A stretch of 64,000 nt of DNA from Euptelea pleiosperma (lineage: Eukaryota; Streptophyta; Magnoliopsida; Ranunculales; Eupteleaceae). Positions 23,737 through 33,900 of the stretch are shown in pieces; positions within the stretch are counted from its first letter, which is position 1, and each line of letters starts with the position of its first letter. The position numbers and the translations under genes are program-made. Below the pieces are notes generated by a model. The model had not been told where the DNA came from and ran no database searches. It worked only from the letters and a program-made list of their open reading frames with translations. Location: the NCBI GenBank assembly GCA_035048495.1, contig CM068552.1, forward strand, positions 14,070,501 to 14,134,500, given 5' to 3'.

Positions 23737-25372
23737 GAGTAAAACTTCGATGACAGGGGCCCTGTCATCAAACCAGAAGACAGGGCACATAGGATAGACA
23801 GGTAGATTCCACTTCTCTAAGATAACTTGGGTCAGGTTGAGTTAAGTTAATGGGACGAAAATAACCTTCCATCCCTGCATTGTTTTCACTTCCCGCTACC
23901 AACGTGAAAATATCCGCCCAAGAGTTTTAATTTTTGTTTCATTTTTATACTTTCCTGTTTTATTTTTGTATCCTTTTACCCAAAAAGAAAAGGAAAGAGA
24001 TGGTTTCATGGTGGGGCAGTTCGAGTTGAGTGGGGGAAATCAAATTTCAGACCGATGGATCTCTTCTACTTTTTGTGAACTACCAGGTATAGGCTCTGTT
24101 TGGATCGCCATTTTCAGAGCTTTTTTTTAGCAAAAAATAATGTAAAAAAGGAAAAAAATGTTAGATGCAGGGACTTTTTCTGGCCCTACATAGTTCATTA
24201 TACCAAAAATCAGTCCGATTGGTTTTCTCTAGGCTTTAAAACTTTTTCGGATTGATTCTAGCCATTTGATTCAAACATCTTTTTTGCACGTCAGTTACAA
24301 TCCGTTTTAACGGTCCCCAGTCCCTTATACCGTTAAAACAACATCTTTTAAACCTTGGGTGAACCTACAAACCAGAAATAAACTTGCTCAGTGATTTCTA
24401 AGTGGTTGAATTGGAGTTATTTTCATGGGTTGATAACCGTAGGAATTTGAGCATTATCAAGCGTTATTTGGGTACAAAGATTCGAAGGTTGAAAATCACT
24501 AATCATGTTGATTTTTTGGTTTGTAGGTCCACTGAGGGACTGGCCAAACATCCATAGGTCAGCGTCCATTAACAGTGTGCCACGTGGCTCGTATTGTGGG
24601 CTGTGATCGGCTTCACTGGTGTGAGCGAAGGTTTACTCTAAAAAGTTTGGTGCTGCTTCCCGGCATCAGAGATCCTTAAAAAAAATTTGCTGGGTAGCCT
24701 CAAGATTGCACTATTGAACATCAGACACTTGAGCGTCGGACTGAAGCCCTATACCGTTTGGAGCAGAACCTGATAATTGTCTGATGTAAATGGTCAATAA
24801 TGCTAAAAAAAAATCTAAGAGTGATTCAATTCTAGGGTCTGCTTAAATCACCATTTTTGCACCCAAATATTAAAAACAATATTGCACAAAAAGCCTCTTC
24901 AAAATATATATTTCTGGGGCAAAGCAAAAATTGGAGATCCATATTGGCTGCTAAGTCTTCATAGATATGCGATTTTCCTTGGGGGATTTCATAACAGAAT
25001 CAGAATTCTGACTCATACGCTTATTCTCTGGAAACCCATCAAGAATAAGAGGAGGACAAGGAGAGTAAGATCGGCGGGCAGAGCAAAGTGCTTTCACTAT
25101 TTTTTTTTTTGTTCGGCCGGGAGAAGTATCGAAGTTTTACTCAGGTTTGAGAGGGGAGGGTTTGATTGCAAGCTTCCAGAATGGAAGGAGTGCTTTCGCC
25201 TAAAACAGTCAGGTAGTCTTTTAAATTGATTTTGAATTGTAAAGTTTTGAAATTCAAACACTAGAAAAGCTCAACCTGACCCGACTCATCGTAGAAATAT
25301 GGATTCCACGCGTCTATCCCATGTGCCCTGTCTTCTGGTTCGATGACAGGGCTTGTCATCTAAGTTTTACTC
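23737..25372. mobile_element. Mutator-like element with perfect 10-bp target duplication
   Basis: Terminal inverted repeats begin GAGTAAAACTTCGATGACAG and end with the complement at 25372. They share a block CAGAAGACAGGGCACAT and extend to about 110 bp (GGTCAGGTTGAG pairs with CTCAACCTGACC). The direct repeat CTAATTGTCC lies at 23727-23736 and 25373-25382 without mismatch. The 1.64-kb interior contains a phrase arm (24350-24640) and an open frame at 24882-25229 with no recognised domain. There is no transposase. It inserted exactly at the right border of the 21251-23727 element. Confidence 0.85.
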
Positions 25373-25453
25373 CTAATTGTCCTGTCTTTAGTTCTCTTCA
25401 TAAAAGTTGACATGACATTGTGAAGGGTCTTTGAGTTTCAGAGAAAGCCCTTC

Positions 25454-25730
25454 ATGGCGACCTCTCTAATCTCTTCTGTAACTACTCTTCCAACCTCACC
25501 CACCATGACCATAGACGACTCTCGAAATCGAGAAGAAATGTGTTCTGGGTTTGAGTTCCCCAAGACCTCTTTTGTTTGTGGTGGCACCGGTAAGCTTTTA
25601 TCAGCTCCCTCTCCTTCTCAGCTTAGTTCGAGAAGAAGACAAACAGTCCGGAGATATTTGTCACCCTCTGCAGCGATCTCTTTCGATCACATCCCCAAAA
25701 GCTTCAGAGAAGAGAATCTCAAAGACGGAT
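25454..25730 (+). pseudogene. CLPR1: Orphan first exon of CLPR1 (duplicated, 3' part missing)
   Basis: The exon encodes 92 codons plus one base and aligns with exon 1 of the complete gene at 45620-45893: MATSLISSVT start, SFVCG, then SFDHIPKSFREENLKDG at the end. The serine/threonine-rich, acid-poor N-terminus looks like a plastid transit peptide. The splice donor GTGAGC follows at 25731. Homology to intron 1 of the full gene continues to about 25995 and then stops; none of exons 2-9 follows before APT copy 2. It cannot make a ClpR protein. It has no stop within the exon and keeps the donor, so it could still act as a first exon if transcribed (see findings). Confidence 0.88.
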
Positions 25731-25995
25731 GTGAGCCTCTCGATAATTCCCATCTCTACTTCTGTTTCAATTCCAATTTCAATTTATGCTCCTTATAGTG
25801 CCCTCTTTTGTCCCCTTTTGGTTACTTGGGTTTTCTTTTACTGTATCAATTCTCCTTCTGGAGATTGTTTCCTGCATTTTGGTTGAAGAAATTTTTATGG
25901 GTTCATCTCTTTGGTTTGAAACTCTTTTGAGTCTTGCGGGTATAAGACTTTAGGTTGTTATTTTCAGAAAATAAATGGAAATCTCACGCTGTGAT

Positions 25996-26203
25996 GTTTC
26001 TAGTTTCTAATGCATAATTAGCAGTATGATCAGACACGAGAAATCTAAAACCAGAAACATACTCAAGAATAGTAAATAAGAAATCAAGTAAATATGCTAA
26101 ACATAATTCTCAGGACTTGTAAAGCAAGCTGAATGATTTGGCCACTTCGGTGTGTATGTATGTGTGTGTGTGTGTGTGTGTGGGGTGGGGGGCAATCCTC
26201 CTT

Positions 26204-26239
<36 letters not shown>

Positions 26240-26399
26240 AGAAGTACTAGAATGACAGATTTTTCTCAATGCCTCTCCCCCCTAGAACAACTACATATTT
26301 ATAGGCTAGAGCTCACACCGAAATTGGGCAATTCCAACAGTCTCAACTAAGCAAGGGGATAAGTCCCACAATGAGTACTACAACACCCTTCATGGTATG
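25996..26399. repeat. Duplication junction with TG and GA microsatellites
   Basis: This is filler between the two units. It contains a (TG)n tract at about 26158-26181 and an (AG)n tract at about 26209-26236, and no gene. Confidence 0.7.
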
Positions 26400-27025
26400 T
26401 GGGGAGAGTTAGACATCTATCAGCCGCTTATTACTGACTTGGAGACACAAACGTCAGCGCGAAGAATTTCAGGTTGCCCTCTTTGTCTGGTTTCAATGCA
26501 TCATACGACTAATAAAGGGTCAATTATTGGCAAGTGAGTCTCTTCCTAACTCCAATAATGCTTATTCTCCTTCAACGAGTTGTTATTGGAACCTCTGCTC
26601 AGGCTCTGTTTAGTTCCAAGGAAAGTTTTGCACTCATTTCCTGTACCCCATGTGGGAGTCGTGGTGGTCGTAGTTCCTCTCACGGTAGCCGTGATGGTCG
26701 TGGTAATGGCCGTGGAGGTCGTGGTTCTTACCAGGCTTCTCCATTTGAGGATCACACTTGCATTCATTGTGGTCGAACCAACCATGGATCTGATTTTTGT
26801 TGTCAGAAATGGGTAAACCAGCTTGGGCCAATCAGGCATCCGAAGCTCCTGCACAATCGTCTACTACTACTGGGAACGTGAATTTCGCCCCTATATCTGT
26901 TTCTCGTAAAGAGTTTACCCATCTCCTTCAAGAGCTTCAATCTCTTAAAGTTAACCTCTCTACCCCTACAACGACTATGGCCAACTCAGGATCTCAACAC
27001 GAAAAAAGTGATTGGCTCGGGGCAT
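26400..27025 (+). pseudogene. Copia gag fragment
   Basis: Shifting plus-strand frames give an LLASESLPNSNNAY segment (typical of the Copia gag UBN2 region), an arginine-glycine-rich stretch (GRDGRGNGRGGRGSYQ), then a zinc knuckle CIHCGRTNHGSDFC (CX2CX4HX4C, 26755-26800). A linker (SRKEFTHLLQELQSL) follows. The frame changes near 26560 and near 26800. No LTR, protease or pol accompanies it. Confidence 0.75.
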
Positions 27026-27953
27026 GAGCAGCATGGCCTCTAATACCTGGAGATCGATCTAATCTCATCCAAGCTAGTTGACTCTCTCTCTTTCTCTTCC
27101 ATCTTCTAGTTCTTGCAAGTTTGCAAGTTCTAACATATGTGAGGAAACCATTGTGCAAAGGAAGGCACAGTGATGTGTTTCATCATTCTTGTTGACCATT
27201 TGAATTTTTATGGGAACATGTTACCATGCAGGTATGAAAGATTGATGCAATATAGGTATGCTAACAAAAGCCTAACAGCAACTAGCAAGGAACTATCAAT
27301 AAGGCATAGCAACAAACAATTGGGTGGGCTATAACCCCATTTTATTAGCTTCAACTGACTGATATGGAAAAAGCAATCCCTAAATACCGCTCAAATTCAG
27401 ATTGGACAGAATATAATCCAAAGGTGATTGAAAGTCCAATTAAATGCAAACTCAAAAGAATGATAAGCTGAGAACTTGATCGGTCAAAAGAATGGAGTGC
27501 AGATCCTGTGCAGTATGCAGATCGAAGGTTGAAGAAAGGCATACTTTTGCCTTCCAAAAAATTTCATTAGTCAATTTGGATCAATGACAATCTTTAATGG
27601 TGGACCAAGTAATGTGGGGTATGTCAAATTTCAAAGATATTTGTGGGGTTATGTCAAAAATTCTCCCCCAAAAAATGTTAACTGAGAAAGGTTTAAATAG
27701 GAGAAGTGATATGTTTGTATTTTTATATGACCAGATGCATTAAGATGATATTGCCAGGCTAAAATGTTAAAAATTCCGTTGTATTGCACTTAATGTGCCT
27801 GGCTGTATCACTTTCCTTTTAATAGGGCAATAAATCACACTAATACTTACAAATTCTGCGCTAATTTCCCACGCATCAATGGAATTAGGCCGACAAGGAA
27901 TATTCCAAAAAAGGGGAAAAGGCATAAAACACTCTCTCTGCAACAAAGGGGAA

Positions 27954-30900
27954 ATGGCTTCTATAGATGGCGACGACGATCGGCTGGCAAGAATTTCTTC
28001 TGCAATTCGGATCATCCTGGACTTTCCTATACCAGGTAATCTCCACTTAAACTGAGCGATTTTTGTTCTTTTACAGACCCATTTCTTCACTTCAGGGTTT
28101 AAACATCTTTCCCTTGAAAGAATCTCAGTTTACAAGTAATTCCCCATCTGGGTCTTCCAATTTGAAGCTAAAAACCCATCTTTCCATTTGGGTGTTCCAA
28201 TTTGTAACCTTAACCCAGGATTTTTCGTCTGGGTAGTCTCTATTTTCGCATGATTTCAAGCGTTATTAGAGGTTGTTTTCACGATATTTTTTTTGTCACA
28301 ACAGGGATCGTGTTTCAGGACATAACGACATTGCTTCTTGATCCAAAGGCATTTAAGGACACCATTGATTTGTTCGTCGAGAGATACAGAGGCAAAGACA
28401 TTTCTGTTGTGGCAGGTGATTTTGCCATCTTGCCTAGAAATGTTTACTTGAATTTATTTTCTGCTCTTGTGGGTAATGTGATTTGGAGTTCATATTATTT
28501 TTGTTCAGTTTTGCAATATTTTCACTTGTATAGTTTTGCTGCTTTAACAAAGATGAACAAAAGCCCCAAAGAAAGATATATGTGCCATTAAGGAACAGAG
28601 AGCTGACCAGTTACCATTTATTTATGGTAGTATGATTAAAAACTTTCCTCCCGTTGGATGAGGGTGTGAAGGTGAATTAACATCCTGACTCTACATGTGG
28701 TACAACCCATGTGGCCATTGTATGCTTTGGTCACATTTTTATGAACTTTAGGATGGCTTGGATGAGTTGTAAGCGGCGACTTGTATCAGTATCCCACGAA
28801 ACCAAGGCTACTAGCACTCAGCAGAATCACTCCTGGCTGTGCAAAATTTTTAACCCCTGTTGTCGATTGTAGATCAGGTGGGAAATGTGTTGGCCAACGC
28901 CTCCAGACTGAAGTAACTCCATTTGTTTGATAGCCTATGCTATCACACTTCTTCGACAATACTTGTAAGATAAGCTTAATTGTATAATATATGAAGTAGT
29001 AGAATTCTAAACTACAGGGTTAATTTGAATTAATAAGATATAATATAATTTACTGATATAATTTACATAATTATACGACTGCCCAAGGCAGTAAAGTCAT
29101 TTACTGGCCCAAGGCATTATCTTATATAATTCTTTGAATTAATAATTTACATCAGTAAAAGTCATTGAACAAGTCAGGCCTGTTATATGACTGGCCCAAG
29201 GAAGCAACTTCCAAGAGAAGGCATGGTAAATCCTTTGAATCCAATGTGGTGAGAGCAAGACCAGAAGAATTCAAAAAATGATACAAACATGCTTTTGTTT
29301 TCATAATAAGAAATAAGAGAAAAAATGACCTGTATGGTCAAATTACTCAATAAATACTCTAATGATGAGTAAAAGGAAAACTCCTTTGACTAAGGTGAGT
29401 TTTCTCTGTTTGAAGGTACCTGATAAACCAACATTCATTGACTTGGCTTTTGTGCTCACTTGGTGTTACAACTAGTTTTTTGTGCTGACTGAGTCGCACG
29501 CCACCACTGAGTTATTAAACCTTCACATGGACGTGATCTTTCCTTCAGACCAACTCAGGTGATAGTTTGGCTCGGTTTCTAACCTTGTCAAGGCCATCAA
29601 ATATTTTAGAAGCTAGTATATTGGTTTTCTGAAATGACAGCTGACATTTTTATCTAAATCATTTGTTAGTTGCTCATAGAATATATTACTAATTTGCTTG
29701 TAGTCTAGCAAAACTAGTGATACTTTAATGATCTGTTACAGGAATTGAAGCAAGAGGGTTTATATTTGGTCCTCCTATTGCCTTGGCTATTGGGGCAAAA
29801 TTCGTTCCTTTGAGAAAACCAAAGAAGTTGCCTGGTATATATTTTGCATCCATCTTTTCCTTTCTCTGGTTGAATTGCATAAGTGGTTGTCAAGTTTGTG
29901 AGGAGCCTTTTTCCTAATTCGTAGTTTTTGAGAATTCTGTAATTCGAGCTTTATACTTGCATTGCCGGTCTTAAACCCGGATGGAGGAAGGTTACGTCAA
30001 GTTGGCAGTTGGCTAAAATGTGCCAAATCTCGTTAATATATGTTCTAAAGTCGAAAATATCATAAAAAAATCCTAAAAAAAAGGAGGGTCCTTCAACAAT
30101 GGAATGGAAATCGGGAATTGATTTCATTACTCACATGAATTTTGCATCACAACCCTTGTGCAATTTTAAGTGGGAAAGAGTTGGCTAGGGTATCCCCTAG
30201 AAGCGACACGTTACTACGATGCCTGGTTGTAGTTAGGGCTGTCAACGGGTATTTTTCAAATTGGATATAAGCATATCCAAATCCAAATGCAAAAAAATAT
30301 ATCTGATATCCGAATTTGATTCAATATCCAACGGACATTCTAAATCCATATTCGAATTCGAATCTGATTAACTTATTGAATGTAATTTTTTCGATAAGTA
30401 AATCGGAGATATATAATAAATTATGAAATTTATATAATTATTTGTTTATTGTATATAATTATATTTATTAAAGTAATTATATCTATAATATATTGGATTA
30501 GATATTTTAGAATCAGATATATCAATATTCGAATCCATATTTGAATATAAAAAATTATTCGAATATGATATTCGAAATTTTCAGATAATATCCGATTATT
30601 CAAATACAGATTCTATTTTTCGACTATCCATTGACACCCTAGTTGCAGGCTCGCAGCAAGTGTTTAAAAGGCATTTGAGGCCTACGTTTTGAGGCTCGCC
30701 TTGGGATGAGGTGTTGCGGACATCAAAGCATCACATGGGTTCTACTAGTGGAAGACAAGGAAGAAGATTTTGAAGACCCCACATGCATGTGCATCACAAA
30801 GACTTCACATTGGAAAAATGCATGTGGGCTATGTAGGGAGTTTTTAGTGTCTTTTGCTTTTCTATGATTATTTTGATATTTTTTAGTTTTGGGTGTCTTT

Positions 30901-33900
30901 GCAATTAGCCCAAAGTTTGGGGATCACATTATAATTTTGCTTTTTAGTTTAAGTTATATTTTTTGTGGCCATTAGATTAAATTGATGGTTGAGATTAGAT
31001 TATGTTATTTTGAGTTATTATATAAACTCTTTTAGATGTACTTTTTCATTATGATGAAATATATTAATTTTGCTCTTGAGAAATCTCTTGTGGATTGTTC
31101 TCTTCTTCCTTGGTGCGAATCCAAGCTACTCAGAGTGAATCCGAAATGTACTCTATCTCTCTTCATCTTCTTTTCTTTTCCTCCACTTTTTTCTATTTCT
31201 GCTAAATTTCAGCACTTTTACCCTAAGTTTGTGAAACCCTAACCCTATCATATCCATCCCTAAAACCCTAAATTTCTTGTCATTTACTATTCACGTTATT
31301 GTTCACAGTTTTTTTTAAATCAAACCCAATCCTTCTCAAAACTGTAAAAATCCTAAAGTCCTTATAACCCTTTTCTACCCATTCCAGTTCTGTTTCAGCC
31401 CTTAAATGATTCTCTAAGCTCGTTGGAAGTTCCACCTTCCATTAGATCCTCGCCGTTAAAGCAACGGGTCTAATATTGTTGGATTTTGTGAAGGCCTTGA
31501 ACTTTAATAAATTTATTTGCTTGAATCTGATTATTTGTGTGTGATTAGCATTCCTTTTATTATTTTATTGTTCTTAATAATTTTCTGTAAATGTCAACCT
31601 TTAGAAGCGCGCGCCTCACATGCTTATGCCAGTAGGGGCAATCGTACCTTAAAAGATTCAATTTATTTCCTTTTTTTCTTCTCTAATCATAATTAAATAA
31701 TAAAAGCAACAAAATCGTCTCTTTCCCCCATATGAAATATAATTAATTTTCTACTTAAAAATCATTCTCGAGATGCTTACGCCTTACACCTTGAAGTGTA
31801 GGCCTCAAGGCTTTTGGCTAGTGAAGCGCCTCGCCTCATGCCTTAGCGTTAAAAAAACACTTTTTGCGGTTCAAAGTAGGCAATGCTTCCCACACATTGT
31901 TGGACAAGTGCGGATAAAGAAGCCAAACCAAGAAAAGTAAGATTTGTTTGTCGGCTTGGGATGCATGCACTTTGAAAGGTAAGGAGGAGTTGGCAGATAT
32001 AATGAGATGAAAGTTAATATAACATTTTTACAAGAGATACAATATATAGAAAATAAAGCTTGGGACATGGGGGTGGCTACAAGCATTTGTACAAAGGAGA
32101 TAAAATTACTAGAAATGGATAGGGATAGTACAAATAGAGATGTGTTAGATAGTGTGGTGTATGTTGAGAAAGTAAACAATAGACTTTGGTCAATTAAACT
32201 TGTCTTAGGAGAGGAGAAAGGTCATGTTATTAGTACTTATGCAACCCAAGCAAAATTTTATGAGTATTGAGAAACGGTTTTTTGGAAGAAATGGATGGCT
32301 TATAGGAAAACTTCCAAATGGAGACAAGATATTTATAAGAAGAGACTTAAATGGGCATCTGGGAAAGACAATAGAGGACATGAGAGGGTGTTTCATGGAA
32401 AATTCTTATTCCGAAATCATTTTTTCCAACTTCTAGATTTTCCACATGTTTGTTTCATGGAAAAATCTATTTTGAAGTAAAATTTTGATTCCAAAGAGCA
32501 TACATTGTGGAAAAAATAATACCATTTTTAAGATGGTATGTTATTTTTCCAAGAAAATGCAGCCTTATTTTCACTCTTTGCACCCTCCCCTTCTTCGACC
32601 AAAACCTTACCACCATCATTATCGCCTGCATGTGGACCCTATATATTGGGTCCCACGTGTCAAGTGACCCACATATCAAGACACATACTAGGGGGCCCCA
32701 TATATAGGTAGGTCATACACATCAAAAGGGTCACATATCAAGCTATACATGCTAGGTGGAACATAAATTGGGTGGGTCAGACCCAAGATCCAACCTGATT
32801 CAAATCAATATTTAGCGGGTTTGGATCATTAAGATGGAATACGAATAAAATGTCTGATAGGGATCCATGTTAAATTAATTTGAATCAAGTTTATATTTTG
32901 AATACAGATCTAGTATTATGTATTAAGATCGGATCTTGGGTTTGTGATGTAGATCCTTACTAAAAACTTATCATTGTGTAGTGGATCCGATGTATCCGAC
33001 CCATATTTCACAAATGGGTCATACCGAAATTCCCCACATAGGTTATGGTTTGGGTTTTGTATCATGTGTCATGGATCCGAGCCAAGTTTAGATCCAAATA
33101 TGGATCATGCTATTCAAATTTGAATTCATATCCAAATCTAACCGAATCCGACTCGATTTTGACCCTCCATTTTATGCTTTAGCCACACACGTCAAGTGGT
33201 ATTCCCACTTATGGGAACCATATATTTGGGCAACACATGTCATGTAGGCGCGACATATCAAGCCACACATACTAGGTAGGCCCCACATATCTTGCCTTCA
33301 TATGTTAAGTAGGCCCTACATATCAAGTGACCCACATGTAAGAGTTAAAATCAAGGTTAAACTAGAAGAAGAAGAGTCTTGCAAACAAGAGTCTCAAAAG
33401 TACTTTAACTGACTATATTAGTGAGAATATTTGCCAACTACTGAGACGTTCACAAATACCAGATAACATAAAACTCTCAAAGTTGTTCAAGCGAGGGGCA
33501 TGCATAAGCTGGCTGATGACACACGTGTTAAACAACCATTTACCCCAAAAGATCGACCTGTTGGGGAAGGGTGAAACAACTATGTATATCAAAGGATCAT
33601 CGGGCCAACACAATACGTGCGCGGGAGCAAATCATCCACTAACACTCCCCCTCAGCGAGAATACACTCCGCTGGAGACTTGAAACCGCGACCTCCCAGGT
33701 CACAAGGCTCTCATACCATGTGAAAGAACCATTTACCCCAAAAGATCGACCTGTTGGGGAAGGGCAAAACAACTATGTATATCAAAGGGTCATCGGGCCA
33801 ACACTATACGTGTGCGGGAACGAATCATCTGCTAACACTCCCCCTCAGCGGGAATACACTCCGCTGGAGACTTGAACCCGCGACCTCCCAGGCCATAAGG

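Larger units (their letters stand above)
7810..25995 (+). repeat. Segmental duplication, unit A (APT copy 1 + CLPR1 exon 1)
   Basis: This unit is collinear with 27130-46135: upstream flank, six APT exons with their introns, APT 3' flank (to about 16392, matching about 44880), then the CLPR1 upstream region and exon 1 with the start of intron 1 (25383-25995, matching about 45545-46135). A 9-kb block (about 16393-25372) is present only in this unit. Unit A stops inside CLPR1 intron 1. Coordinates of the outer borders are by eye, plus or minus about 30 bp. Confidence 0.85.

Noticed and set aside
24882..25229. 115-codon open frame inside the Mutator-like element
   Set aside because: No recognised domain; not enough to call a gene or captured fragment. 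Mentioned only within the element.
26534..26854. Overlapping open frames in four frames with GRG, VVV or HDH runs
   Set aside because: All are shadows of the repetitive RG-coding part of the Copia gag fragment. Only the RG/zinc-knuckle frame matches a protein family.
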